NCBI GenBank assembly: GCA_019186985.1
Contig: JABARQ010000048.1
Coordinates: forward strand, 1-64,000
Direction: 5' to 3'
Source: Prosthecobacter sp.
GTDB taxonomy: Bacteria > Verrucomicrobiota > Verrucomicrobiia > Verrucomicrobiales > Verrucomicrobiaceae
DNA length: 64,000 bases
The translations under genes and the position numbers were made by a program. Positions 23,113 through 32,800 of the stretch are shown in pieces. Positions within the stretch are counted from its first letter, which is position 1. Each line of letters opens with the position of its first letter. The notes under the pieces are model-generated. The model had not been told where the DNA came from and did not search any database. It was given only the letters and a program-made list of their open reading frames with translations.

Positions 23113-23940
23113 TCAGCCCATTGGGTTCATGAGGATGCCGATGGAGTCGATGGAGATGGAGACTTCGTCGCCGGACCGGAGGGTGAACTCGTCCGCAGGC
23201 ACGATGCCGGTGCCGGTCATGAGCAGGGCGCCGGCGGGGAAGGTGTTGTCGCGGAAGAGGAAGCCGGCGAGCTCTGCGGGGCTGCGCTTGAGCTGGGACA
23301 GGGTGGTTTCACCGCTGAAGGCGATGACTCCCGCCCGGCGGATGCCGAGGGCGATTTTTGTCTCCGGGGGCAGAGGTTCACGGGTGATGTAAAGGCAGGG
23401 GCCGACGGCGGCGCAGAGCTTGAAGCACTTGGCCTGCGGCAGGTAGAGGGGGTTTTCGCCCTCGATGTCGCGGCAGGAAAGGTCGTTGCCGACGGTATAA
23501 CCGATGATTTCACCGGCCTGGTTGATGACGAGGGTGAGTTCGGGCTCGGGCACCATCCATTTGGAATCGGCGCGCAGGTGCATGGCCTGGCCCGGGTGGG
23601 CGACCCTCTGGGGGGTGGCCTTGAAGAAGATTTCGGGGCGCTCGGCAGAGTAGACCCGGTCGTAGAAGCTGCCGCCGCCGGCGTCCTTGGACTCCTCCAT
23701 GCGGGCGGTGCGGCTGCGGAAATAGGTCACCCCGGCGGCCCAGACCTCCTGGGAGCCGATGGGTGCGAGGATGGTTTCAGGAGCCGGGGCCGGGCAGGGC
23801 TGGCCCTGGGCGGCCGTCTGGGCCAGGTGACCATGCAGGTCGGCATGCATGATGAGGCCGTCCCAGTCCTGGCCGGTGAGGGCAAACCAGGAGCCGTTGG
23901 CATGGAGAAAGTTGCCTGAGGAAGTGCGGTAAAGGTGCAT
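23113..23940 (-). CDS. Fumarylacetoacetate hydrolase family protein (2-keto-3-deoxy-sugar-acid dehydratase-like)
   Basis: This 275-residue protein has the FAH fold: [14 protein letters not shown] in the N-terminal half, then metal ligands in PEIFFKATP and [12 protein letters not shown], and [25 protein letters not shown]. The last resembles the dehydratase subgroup (AraD1/KdaD) acting on 2-keto-3-deoxy-arabinonate or -xylonate. The C-terminal [19 protein letters not shown] is the usual catalytic closing segment. ATG 23940 (MHLYRTSSG) fits the family; the frame to 24069 is rejected. It is the first gene of a two-gene unit with the aldehyde dehydrogenase. Substrate is inferred from family and pairing only. 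Confidence 0.75.
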   Translation of the reverse strand: MHLYRTSSGNFLHANGSWFALTGQDWDGLIMHADLHGHLAQTAAQGQPCPAPAPETILAPIGSQEVWAAGVTYFRSRTARMEESKDAGGGSFYDRVYSAERPEIFFKATPQRVAHPGQAMHLRADSKWMVPEPELTLVINQAGEIIGYTVGNDLSCRDIEGENPLYLPQAKCFKLCAAVGPCLYITREPLPPETKIALGIRRAGVIAFSGETTLSQLKRSPAELAGFLFRDNTFPAGALLMTGTGIVPADEFTLRSGDEVSISIDSIGILMNPMG

Positions 23941-24088
23941 GGAGGGCGCGAGGGTAGCGGTGGAGGGCGGGGTGTCAAACCACGCCATGGCGCGGTTTTT
24001 TTCGTTCAGGGAACTCCGCAGGCCTGTCGAATCTATGGAAAGCCCCGCTTGAATCGTTCCGTTGATCAACTAACCATCCCCCAACCCC

Positions 24089-24352
24089 ATGAACATTCCC
24101 CACATCATCGCCGGAATCGGACCGCTTGGCACGCCTGAGCTGGTCATCATCGCCATCCTGGTGCTCATTTTGTTCGGCGCCAAGAAGCTTCCCACCTTTG
24201 CCCGCAGCCTGGGCAAGAGCATGGGTGAGTTCAAGAAGGCTCGTGACGAGTTTGAGCGTGAGCTTCACTCCGCCCAGGACGAGGTGGAGCGCCCGACGAT
24301 TCCCCAGACCGTTGAAAAACGTCAGCCGGTCAATTCATCCCAGGACGTCTGA
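24089..24352 (+). CDS. tatA: Twin-arginine translocase subunit TatA/TatE
   Basis: TatA oligomers form the passage for folded Tat substrates across the inner membrane. The 87-residue protein is typical: a short periplasmic N-terminus, the hinge GTPELV, the hydrophobic helix IIAILVLILFG, then AKKLPTFARSLGKSMGEFKKA as the amphipathic helix and an acidic tail. tatB and tatC are not adjacent. A plausible client in this window is the Gfo/Idh protein at 51.9 kb, which carries a Tat signal. Confidence 0.93.
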   Translation: MNIPHIIAGIGPLGTPELVIIAILVLILFGAKKLPTFARSLGKSMGEFKKARDEFERELHSAQDEVERPTIPQTVEKRQPVNSSQDV

Positions 24353-24364
24353 ACGGGTCATCGG

Positions 24365-25291
24365 ATGGAACAACGGACCACAGCGAGGCGGGCCTGGGTG
24401 CCCGCCTTTTTTTTCATCCTGATCCTGGGGCAGGTTCATGGGCGGGACAGTGAGGCCGGCAGCTTCACGTTCTGCGCCTACAACGTGCGGAACTGGCTGA
24501 AGATGGAGCGGTTTGAAAGGGGGCGGCGGAAGGAGGCTGCGGGCAAGCCGGAGGAGGAGAAGCGGCGGGTGATCGGGACCTTGGTGGAGATCCGGCCGGA
24601 TGTCCTTGGCCTGTGCGAAGTGGGCGATGACCAGGATGTGGCTGAAATCCGGGCGCGTCTGAAGGAGGCGGGGCTGGATCTTGCCCATCTGGAAGCCTGT
24701 CGTGGAGGTGATGCGACACGCCGTCTGGTGCTGCTGTCCCGGTTCCCCATCGTGGCAAGGTCCTCCCGGACCGACCTGAGGTATCGCATTGGAGGAATGA
24801 CCCTTCCGATGCAGCGCGGGATTCTGGATGCAACGGTGGAGGTGGAGGCCGGCTTCAAGGTCCGTTTCCTGGGCGTTCATCTGAAGTCCATGCGCGAGGT
24901 TCCCGAGGCGGACCAGGCGCTCATGCGGAAAAATGAGGCCCGCCTGCTGAGGGAGCACATGGATTCCATCCTGGCGGCTGACTTGAAGGTGAAGCTGCTC
25001 TGCTACGGCGACTTCAACGAACATCGCAACGGGACCGCCATCGCCACGGTCATGGGGGGCAGGTCATCGCCTGCCTTCATGGCGGAGGTGCCGCTGGCGG
25101 ACAAACATGGGCAGTGCTGGACGCATTTCTGGGATGCGGCCGACACCTATTCGAGGCTGGACTATGTCTTTTGCAGCCGCAGCCTGCGTCCGCTGGTCGA
25201 CACGCGGCGCTCTCGCATCCATCAGGACGCCGAATTTGACAAGGCGAGCGATCACAGGCCGGTCGTGGTCACGCTCCGGATCCAGCGATAA
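24365..25291 (+). CDS. Secreted endonuclease/exonuclease/phosphatase-family protein
   Basis: This 308-residue protein has an N-terminal signal segment (AWVPAFFFILILGQVHG) followed by the EEP fold. Motifs are CAYNVRNW, the metal-binding Glu in LGLCEVGDD, FLGVHLKSM, the GDFNEH motif and the terminal SDHRPVVV with the catalytic Asp-His. The fold covers nucleases and phospho-/sphingolipid phosphodiesterases; no feature picks one. It starts 12 bp after tatA on the same strand, so the two are probably co-transcribed, but being secreted by Sec is more likely than Tat (no twin Arg-Phe-Leu motif). Confidence 0.85.
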   Translation: MEQRTTARRAWVPAFFFILILGQVHGRDSEAGSFTFCAYNVRNWLKMERFERGRRKEAAGKPEEEKRRVIGTLVEIRPDVLGLCEVGDDQDVAEIRARLKEAGLDLAHLEACRGGDATRRLVLLSRFPIVARSSRTDLRYRIGGMTLPMQRGILDATVEVEAGFKVRFLGVHLKSMREVPEADQALMRKNEARLLREHMDSILAADLKVKLLCYGDFNEHRNGTAIATVMGGRSSPAFMAEVPLADKHGQCWTHFWDAADTYSRLDYVFCSRSLRPLVDTRRSRIHQDAEFDKASDHRPVVVTLRIQR

Positions 25292-25300
25292 ACCAGGCAT

Positions 25301-26410
25301 TCAGACAACGGTGCCCCTGGCGCCAGATTTTTTCTTTCGCGGGCGGCTGTCTGAGCCAGGGATGCCCTCGTCCTGAAGGATGGTGTCCTGGGGCAGGGGG
25401 GCGGCTTCCCTTTCCACTTTGGGTTCAGCCTCGCTGTAAGGGCTCTCCTGCTGGTAAAGCTTCAGGCGTGTTTCGAACTCTTTCTGGAGCGTCGCACGCT
25501 CCTCGGCGGAGACCTCCTTGTCGTCGGCGAGGAGTGCCAGCGAGCGTTTCTGCCAGAGGACCGCTTCAAGAAACTCCCCGTTGCGGGCCAGGCAGGCGGC
25601 CTTGGTGTCGAGCATTTCATAGCGCTGCTCCTCTCCTGCTTCATCCATGATGCGGAGGGCGCGGGTCGCGTGCAGCACGGCCTGCTCGCCATTTTGAAGG
25701 GATTCGTCGGGGCAGGTGGCAAGAAACCAGGCCAGGTTGTTGGCGGCCCAGGGATCCTCGCTTTTGGCGGCCCGCTGATACCAGGCGCCGGCGCGTCGGT
25801 AATCCAGGGGGACGCCGTTGCCGGTGTAATAGAGGTTGGCCAGGCGGCTCATGGCCTGGACGAAGTCCTGCTGGGCGGCACGAAGGTAGAGCAGGGCGGC
25901 CTTGGAGGGGTTGAGGGGGGCGCCGACGCCTCGTTCATACTTGGAGGCGAGGGCTGTCTGCGCCTGCGGGTGGTTTTGTTCGGCGGCCTTTTCGAGCCAT
26001 TCGGTGGCCTTGACGGGGTCCGTCTTCACCCCCCTGCCAAGATCGTAGGCCATGGCCACGGAGAACTGGGCGGGGGCGAAGCCGTTTTCAGCGGCCTTGC
26101 GATACCATTCAACCGCGCTGGCCTCGTTCTTCTTCACGCCGACGCCGTCCTCATAAAGGGAGCCCATGACGAACTGGGCGCGAAGATGCTTTTGGTTGGC
26201 GGCCTTCTCCATCCACTCCCGCCCCCTGGCCTCGTCCTTCTTGACGCCCTCCCCGGTCAGCAGGCGCAGGCCGAGCTCAAACTGGGCGTCGGCATCGCCC
26301 TTGGCGGCCCAGGCTTCCAGATCGTCCCCGGCAGCCCGTCTTCCGGGGGCTTGTGCCGGGCAGACCTGTATCATTGTAAGGATGAGCAGGAGGAGGGTCA
26401 GTGCACGCAT
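25301..26410 (-). CDS. Secreted Sel1-like/TPR repeat protein
   Basis: This 369-residue protein starts with a signal peptide (ALTLLLLILTMIQVCPAQA) and contains about five Sel1-type repeats between residues 28 and 215. They show the alternating pattern A(Q)F-GxLYxxGxGVxKxxxxAxxWxxKAA, as in GSLYEDGVGVKKNEASAVEW. Two TPR-like helices and a charged tail ending in KKKSG follow. Such proteins are scaffolds in the periplasm or envelope; no partner is evident. It converges on the EEP gene with 9 bp between them. Confidence 0.85.
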   Translation of the reverse strand: MRALTLLLLILTMIQVCPAQAPGRRAAGDDLEAWAAKGDADAQFELGLRLLTGEGVKKDEARGREWMEKAANQKHLRAQFVMGSLYEDGVGVKKNEASAVEWYRKAAENGFAPAQFSVAMAYDLGRGVKTDPVKATEWLEKAAEQNHPQAQTALASKYERGVGAPLNPSKAALLYLRAAQQDFVQAMSRLANLYYTGNGVPLDYRRAGAWYQRAAKSEDPWAANNLAWFLATCPDESLQNGEQAVLHATRALRIMDEAGEEQRYEMLDTKAACLARNGEFLEAVLWQKRSLALLADDKEVSAEERATLQKEFETRLKLYQQESPYSEAEPKVEREAAPLPQDTILQDEGIPGSDSRPRKKKSGARGTVV

Positions 26411-26485
26411 GGGATGAAGTGGATTACGTTTGGAAACGCCGGACTCAGACGGCGAAGTCGGAACCTGGGCTCAAAAAATGCGCGG

Positions 26486-27211
26486 CTAGCGGGTCCAGCG
26501 CGCGCCATCGGCCAGGGCCACCGCCCAGTTCCGCAGATGCATGAACGAATAATCGGTTTTTCCAATGGCTCCGATCATCGGCACCCCGGTGCTTTTCCGC
26601 CAGGCCCTGCTCATGCTTTCGCCGGTGTGGCAGCCCCAGCTCTGGCAGTAGGCCCTGCGGGTGAAGGCGCCGCGGTTCAGGCGGTGGAGGTCGGCTTCAT
26701 GCAGCCATGCCGTCGAGGCGGCGTAGACGTCGCTGCTGTAGTCGAAGAGGAAGCAGTGCTTGTTGGAGTGGCCGAAGTATTCGAAGCCGCTGATCTTGAT
26801 GCTTCTGCGGGAGACCGCGCCGCCCCCCTGGTTGATGTAGTTGATCACGTCGTCACCGGTCCGGAACCACACGAGGTTCACCCTGTAGGTGTCGCGGACG
26901 GATTCGCAGTGGGCGGTGAGAGGATCATGATCCTCGGCCGCACGGCGCAGGTAAGCGTCACGATAGACCAGCCAGGTGATGACCGTCCCCCGGGGCTGGG
27001 TCTTCTGAAGCTCCTGCATGCGGACGCGTGCCGTGCGCACGAAGTTCCCCCACCAGCGGTCATGCTGCATGTTGGAGACGCGCAGGTCCTCCCACTTCCG
27101 CAGGGCGGGCCCTCCCGAACAAATGATGTATTCGGTGGTCTGGGCATGGATGCCGGAGGTGATGCCGGCCAGGCAGAGTGTCAGCAGGCTGATAAGGAGG
27201 CGATGGCTCAT
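26486..27211 (-). CDS. Secreted protein with a caspase-like His/Cys pair, function unknown
   Basis: This 241-residue protein has a signal peptide (residues 1-23, ending IHAQ). It has no named domain that I can recall, but the spacing of FGHSNKHCFLF (His148) and SWGCHTGESM (Cys194) resembles the catalytic His and Cys of clan CD cysteine peptidases (caspase, CHAT, gingipain), where GHG/GHS is followed ~45 residues later by a hydrophobic strand and Cys. The N-terminal YIICSGGPALRKWEDLR could be the first strand. The peptidase idea is an inference from two motifs; a structural prediction would settle it. The gene stands alone between the Sel1 protein and a DUF1080 lipoprotein. Confidence 0.5.
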   Translation of the reverse strand: MSHRLLISLLTLCLAGITSGIHAQTTEYIICSGGPALRKWEDLRVSNMQHDRWWGNFVRTARVRMQELQKTQPRGTVITWLVYRDAYLRRAAEDHDPLTAHCESVRDTYRVNLVWFRTGDDVINYINQGGGAVSRRSIKISGFEYFGHSNKHCFLFDYSSDVYAASTAWLHEADLHRLNRGAFTRRAYCQSWGCHTGESMSRAWRKSTGVPMIGAIGKTDYSFMHLRNWAVALADGARWTR

Positions 27212-27253
27212 GACGGGGCTGGTGGGGAGCAGCGGGCGTGCCGGTGGCGGAGG

Positions 27254-27997
27254 TCAGTCCAGCGGGGTCAGCCTGAGGTTTTTAAACTGCACCTTCATCG
27301 GCGGCCCCTGGTGGATCTGGAGGGCGAGCACGCCTTCCTTCGGCGCGTTGGCGCCGTCCTCGTCGGTGACGTCAATGGTCTGCAGGCCGTTGATGAAATG
27401 CTGAACATGATTGCCCCTGGCGATGATCTTGTAGTCGTTCCAGTCCTCCTTCTTGATGGAGGCCTGGATGGCGTTGCTGTCACCAACGGTGCCGGCCTTT
27501 TCGACCGTGGGCTTCTTTGGATCTGCGCCGGGCCTGATCACGTTTTTTTCGCCGCGCAGGGCAAGGATTCCACGGCCGCGCTCCTCGTAGAGGATGCCGC
27601 TGTACTTGTCGCCGGCCTCGAAGTCGGCCTGGTAGCCGCTGATGATCGGGCCGAACTCTCCGGGCGGAAGGGCCTTGCTGCGGTACTGGACGCCGGAGTT
27701 TCCTTTTTCAATGCGGTACTGGAAGGTGAGTTCGAAGTCGCCGACCATTCCGCCCTTCCAGACCAGGAAGGTGTTGTGCTTGAGAATGCCCTTGGCGGGG
27801 TCGGCGGGGTCAGGAGGGGTGATGCCGGTGATGGCACCATCCTGGACGCTCCAGAGGTCGGGGTTGCCCTCCCATGCGGTGAGGTCGGTGCCGCTGAAGA
27901 GGTCGATCGTGGTGCCGCCCGAAGATGAGTCCTGGGTTTTGGAGCAGGAGGACAAAAGGGCGAGGGCCGAGGCGGCCAGGAGGTGCAGGGGTTTCAT
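27254..27997 (-). CDS. DUF1080 (3-keto-disaccharide hydrolase-like) lipoprotein
   Basis: This 247-residue protein has a lipoprotein signal with lipobox LLSSC (Cys at 18). The rest is one concanavalin-like DUF1080/PF06439 domain: LFSGTDLTAWEGNPDLWSV, then DFELTFQYRIEKGNSGVQYR, DYKIIARGNHVQHFINGLQT and a final VQFKNLRLTPL strand. The family is abundant in Verrucomicrobia and Planctomycetes; characterised relatives bind or hydrolyse 3-keto-glycosides. The active-site residues are not known well enough to me to check. Transcribed alone. Confidence 0.88.
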   Translation of the reverse strand: MKPLHLLAASALALLSSCSKTQDSSSGGTTIDLFSGTDLTAWEGNPDLWSVQDGAITGITPPDPADPAKGILKHNTFLVWKGGMVGDFELTFQYRIEKGNSGVQYRSKALPPGEFGPIISGYQADFEAGDKYSGILYEERGRGILALRGEKNVIRPGADPKKPTVEKAGTVGDSNAIQASIKKEDWNDYKIIARGNHVQHFINGLQTIDVTDEDGANAPKEGVLALQIHQGPPMKVQFKNLRLTPLD

Positions 27998-28184
27998 GGC
28001 TGGAATAAGCAGGCCGGTTCTAACGCCTGCTGCCGGATTTGTCTATCGGTCAGCAATCTCGGCAGCAAAAGGGCGGCTTGAACGTTTCCAGCCAGCGGAC
28101 GGGCCAACGTCAGGTGATGAGTCACCGCCACATTGCCGACAGTGCTGAGATTGAACGGGTCATGCGGGCATGGCGCCCGCTTGT

Positions 28185-29480
28185 TCAGCTCTTGTCGGAA
28201 GGCGGGGTTGTTTCGGATCCGCTGCTGCCGCCAACGCCGCTGGAGCCGGCTCCGTTGACGCTGTTCTGCGGGTTGTTGATGTTGATGACCGGAGATTCAC
28301 CGCCGTCGCCTGATTCACCGGATTCTCCACCGCCGCCACTGCCACCGCCATTGCCGTCACCACCGCTGACATCGCCTTCCGTGGTGACTTCGCCGGTTTC
28401 TCCATCCACGGTGATTTCCATGGATTCCTCACCCTGGTCGACATCCGAGACGACATCGCCTTCGTCATTGGTGTCGGTGTCAACATTGGTGTCTCCGCTG
28501 GAGAAGCTGGTGGTGCCGCTGCCGCTGATGCTGGTGTCGGTGACGACGAAGGCGGGCGGGTTGAAGTCGGGCTCCCAGCGCATCGCCACATAACGTGCCT
28601 TGACGGTGGACTTGGCCTTGATCTTGAGGTTTCCGGTGCCCTGGCTGTCTTCTGCCGAGGCCACGGGTTCAGCATTGTCAAAGACGGTGGGGTCAAACGC
28701 GAGCCTGCCACGCCAGTCCTCCTTTTCAGGCAGGGTGTCGAAGGCATAGACCAGAAGGCGAACCGGGCGTGGTGAGTGAACGGAGCCGAATTCGGTCAAG
28801 GAACGCACCTGGCCGAAGTCATAGACGGCCGTGCGGTATTTTTCGTCGGATTCAGGGAAGGAAAGCGGGCCGGTGCCGGAGGCGGCGCTGCGTGCCGCGT
28901 AGGATTCGGGGTTGATGTAGATCAGGCGGCCTCCGCCGATGCCTGAGGCAAAATTGACCATGGGGCCGGAGCCTTTTTCATTCTGGGTGACCTTGTAGTT
29001 CCGCTCCGTGTGCGCACCGAGAATCTGAAAGCTGCGGATGGTTCCGCCGCGTGCGAGTTCGAACTCAAGGCGAAGATAGCGCCCCTGGGCGGCGCCGAGG
29101 TCCAGGCTGACGAGGCGGTCCGTGGGGGTGAAGACGGTGGTGACGGGATTTTTCCAGGCCTTGCCGTCCGTGCTCATGGCGGCGCTGACCCTGCCGTCGA
29201 GGCCGTCGCTGACGAAGGAGGCCTTTTCGACGAAGGACTGCTTCACGAGCTTGATGACGGCTTCGCTTTTGCCGGCTTCAAGGCTGATTGGACGAAGCGG
29301 ATCGCCCAGGATGAAGCCGCTGGACTGGGCGATTCCCTTGGAGCCTGAAACCGTGGTGCCGGCGGTGACCAGGGACATGTTCACCGGGCGTTTTTCGACT
29401 CCGGGAACCCTGCTCCATTTGGCGGCGGCAAACGCGATGGCACCTAGGGTGAGAAGAAGGAATGAAAAGTGGAATTTCAT
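28185..29480 (-). CDS. Secreted protein with discoidin-like region and low-complexity acidic tail
   Basis: This 431-residue protein starts with a signal segment (FHFSFLLLTLGAIAFAAA). Residues ~60-155 have strands like those of discoidin (F5/8-type) carbohydrate-binding domains, with RLVSLDLGAAQGRYLRLEFE. A second all-beta region with KARYVAMRWEPDFNP follows. The last ~110 residues are low complexity: Asp/Thr/Glu runs, then Gly/Ser/Glu repeats, probably surface-exposed or a flexible tether. No family was identified. A divergent, 377-bp intergenic region separates it from the next gene. Confidence 0.6.
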   Translation of the reverse strand: MKFHFSFLLLTLGAIAFAAAKWSRVPGVEKRPVNMSLVTAGTTVSGSKGIAQSSGFILGDPLRPISLEAGKSEAVIKLVKQSFVEKASFVSDGLDGRVSAAMSTDGKAWKNPVTTVFTPTDRLVSLDLGAAQGRYLRLEFELARGGTIRSFQILGAHTERNYKVTQNEKGSGPMVNFASGIGGGRLIYINPESYAARSAASGTGPLSFPESDEKYRTAVYDFGQVRSLTEFGSVHSPRPVRLLVYAFDTLPEKEDWRGRLAFDPTVFDNAEPVASAEDSQGTGNLKIKAKSTVKARYVAMRWEPDFNPPAFVVTDTSISGSGTTSFSSGDTNVDTDTNDEGDVVSDVDQGEESMEITVDGETGEVTTEGDVSGGDGNGGGSGGGGESGESGDGGESPVININNPQNSVNGAGSSGVGGSSGSETTPPSDKS

Positions 29481-29857
29481 GGCTCTGGGGGGGAGGCCAG
29501 ATTGTTAGGTGTGGAAATTCAGGAGCGAGCTTCCATCGAAGTTCGAAAATGATCATAGCGACTTGACAATGTAAAGACTTTTTTGGGCGGGTGGCGGAAG
29601 GTGGTGGGAACCGCCACACGAGGGGCCGGGAAGGCCGGGATTTCGGTGCGGGCGGCAGGCGGCTGGATGTTTGAAGATCATGCAGATGCGCAAGAAAAAG
29701 TGTTCCTGATCGCAGCTCATGGCGGGGCCGGGGCATCGGCGGGGAATGGTGGCCGGGTGGCTGGCCATGGGCGCAGGCCGCCGTTGCCTGCCGTATTTTT
29801 TTTTATTATCCAGCAGGCAAGCGGACTTGCTCGACCTGACCCCAGGTCTTTGCTCTC
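29481..29857. other. Divergent intergenic region upstream of two envelope genes
   Basis: The region separates a minus-strand secreted protein from the plus-strand 1373-residue protein and must hold both promoters. A TTGACA occurs at 29563-29568 on the plus strand but lacks a -10 box at the right distance. On the minus strand TATGAT (around 29551) is a possible -10 without a good -35. A plus-strand terminator-like hairpin sits at 29773-29803. No convincing protein gene is present. Confidence 0.45.
29773..29803 (+). terminator. Orphan terminator-like hairpin in a 5' leader
   Basis: GCAGGC (29773-29778), a seven-base loop and GCCTGC (29786-29791) form a perfect 6-bp stem followed by CGTA and nine T (29795-29803). 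It faces the plus strand, but no plus-strand gene lies upstream for several kilobases. It would therefore end a short leader or small RNA about 55 bases before the 29858 gene. Confidence 0.45.
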
Positions 29858-32800
29858 ATGGCCATCCTGGCGATGAATGGTGAACTACCTGGCTTTTTCC
29901 GGCACCCTGCGGCCCTGCGTGCGGGGATGCTGTTATGCCTGCTGCTGCCCCCCCCCGGCTTGCGGGCGCAGTCATCTGCGGAGTTTGAGAAGTCTTCCCT
30001 GGCCTGGAGGACGGCGCTTCATTTCGATCCGGGGTCCGAGAGTTCGCTGCGTTCGCTGGTGGAACTCCATCAAAAGGCGGGGCGGGTGGCGGATCTGACC
30101 GGCCTCTATGAACAGCACATCGCCCAGTATCCGGCGGATGAAAACGCGGCGGTGGTTTTTGCCAGGCTGCTGCCGATGGTGGACCGCGGAAGGGCGGGAA
30201 GGTTTTTGGAGCAGGCCCTGAAAAGGTTTCCGCGATGTGCGCTGCTGAAATACACCCAGTTTGAGGCCCTGTCCGAGGCGCATGACCCCGGTGCTGCGGC
30301 GGTGTTGGACGAGGCGGTGGCCCTGGAGACCCAGGTGCCTTCCAGGCGCTCCCAATGGCTCGAAAAGCTGATCAAGGCCGGCTCAGGTGCTGCCCATGAC
30401 GATCTTGTCGCCACCCGGATGGCGAGGCTGGCGGGTGAGCGGGCGGTGTCCGGGCAGGAGGCCGTGCTGTGGATTCGGCGCTGTCTGGACGCGGGTTTGA
30501 AGCGGTCGGCGGAAGCCCTTGTGAAGGTTGTTCAACTTGAAGGAATGGGGGCTGAGGAGGTGGTGGAGGCGCGTTTTGTGCTGGCGCGCTGCGCCCTGGC
30601 CGGTGACAGGAGGGAGGAGGCTGCGGGCCATGCGGCGGCGTTGCGGGATCTGCTGGCACCCGAACACTGGCGATGGCGGGAGGCGCAGGTTCTTTTCTGG
30701 CAGTCGGCGGATGAGAAGCAGCGGACGAAGGCTCTGACGGAGCATGAAATGAAGTGGAAGGCGAAGCCCTCGGATGAGGCGTCCGCCCTGACCTATGGTG
30801 ACATCCTTGTGCTGGCGCAAAGGCGTGAGGAGGCTTTGAAGGTCTGGCAGGAATCACTGGCCTTGCTGCCCGCCTCCAGCGTGCTGGAGGAAAGGGTGAC
30901 CGACCTGCTGAGGTCCGGGAGGCAGGAGGAGGAACTGCTCGCCTTCATGACCCGGCGGCTGGAGGCGGCCCCCGGCCGTTCCGACCTGCGCCTTCAGAAG
31001 GCCCGCCAGCTCCTGCTTCTTGGACGGATGGAGGAGGGCCGACGTGAGCTGGATGTCGCCCTGGCCGGCCAGGATGCCGGCCAGCAGGTTGAGACCCGGC
31101 TGCTGACGGTGCGGTGGCTGCGCCAGCAGAACCTTTTTCATGAGGCGGCCGGGCTCCTGGAGAGGGTGATGACGATGGCGCCCCGGAGATGGGATGTCCG
31201 CAGGGAGCTGGCGGAACTGTATCTTCTGCTCAGGCGTGAAAAGGAGGTGGGGAAGCTGTTTGAGGTCGAGCTGGCGGAGGAGGTGCCCGTGGAAGTGGTC
31301 CTGGATGTGGCGCAGTTCCTGGTTTCGCGGAAGCTCTGGCTTCCTGCGCGGCGGATGCTGGAGACCTGGATCAAGCGGAAGCCTGACGCCTTCGATGCAC
31401 GGCTGCTGCTGGCGAAGGTCGAGTCGCTTGCGGGCAACGCCTCGTCGGCGGGTCCGGCCCTGCAGGCCTGCCGGCAGCTTTGCGACACCGACGCCCGTTA
31501 TGCAGCCTGGCTGGCGGCTGCCTGGGAGCATGCGGTGGCGCTTGAGCGGGAGGCGGAGCTTCTTGATGAGGAACGGCTCCGGCTGTGGCCGGCTGAAGGC
31601 GCGGCCTGGTCGATGGAAAACCTGCGCAGGCTGGGCATCCTGGCCGAACAAACTTTGCAGAAAGAGCTTCAAGGGGAGGCGGAGGAGCTGCTGCGGGGCG
31701 CGCTCGCCGGGAAGGGGCTGCCGGATGCGGTGAAAGGAGAGCTGCGGCAGCTTTTGATCCGGGTGCTCGATCATCCCGGCGCCGCCCCCCAGGTTCTTGA
31801 AGAGGAGATCGAGAGGGCTTTGGCGGAGGCGGAACCCGGGCGTGGTGGCGACCTCCAACTGCGGCTTGCCTTGATGTACCGGGATGCACGGCGACTGGAC
31901 CTTGCAAGGATGGCCTTCGACAGGCTGGTGCCGGGGCAATGCCAGGATGCGGCCTTGATTCAAAAGGCGGTGACCGCAGCACGGGAACTGGGACGGCTGG
32001 GGGACGCCGTTCAACTTGCGGAGCGCCTCGTGAGGCTTCAGCCAGTTGAAAAGGCGCACTGGCGGACCTGGACCGGCCTGCTGCTGGAGTTCGGCGACGA
32101 AGCCTCGCTGCGGCTTGCCCTGAGGGAAATGGACGCCAGGGCGGCCGAGTGGAGGCTGGACGAGGAAGTCCGGAGCATGCTGCGAAGGCATCTGGCGGCC
32201 AGCGCCTGGCGGACCGTGGCGGCGGTCCTGGCGGATGCAACAAAGGATGTCAACGAGGCCCTGCTTTGCCTGACGGATCTTGAGAAGACGGAGGAGCCGC
32301 CGGAGACCAGGGGCTGGCTGACATGGGCGCGCGGTCTGCTGGCCCGACGGGCGGGAGATTCGGCCGTCGTGTCGGAGGCTCGCGCTGCCCTGGCAGCAGA
32401 GAAACCTTGGATCAGGCTGCCCGATGGTCTTTCGCTTTCGACGGCTGAGGCGGTCCGGATTCTGGAAGCATCCGCCACAGAGTCCACGGGTGAGGCCGGA
32501 AAGGCGGAGGGCGGAGGGGATTACACCCGCCCAGGGGCCATTGCCTGGCGGTTTTCAGCGCCGCGTCAGGCCGGTCTTCTGGGCTGGTGCCTGAGTCCCG
32601 ATGGCAGCCGCGTGCTGGTGCAGGATGCCCACCGCAGGATCCATGCCCTTGACCGTGTCACGGGCAAGCTGCTCTGGCAGACGCGGCTTCAGGCCGGCGC
32701 TGCATCGCCTGCATCCATGAAAAACCGGGGTGGGGAGGAACTGCTGCAACCCTTGGAGTGGTGCCTGGATGATGAGCGCATCTGCGTGCTGCATGAGGAC

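Noticed and set aside
25670-27928. Plus-strand open frame of 752 codons
   Set aside because: Antisense to the Sel1, His/Cys and DUF1080 genes, which have signal peptides and clear domains.
29583-29876. 97-codon plus frame in the divergent region upstream of the TPR/propeller gene
   Set aside because: No ribosome-binding site or family, and it runs through the terminator-like hairpin into the next gene in another frame.
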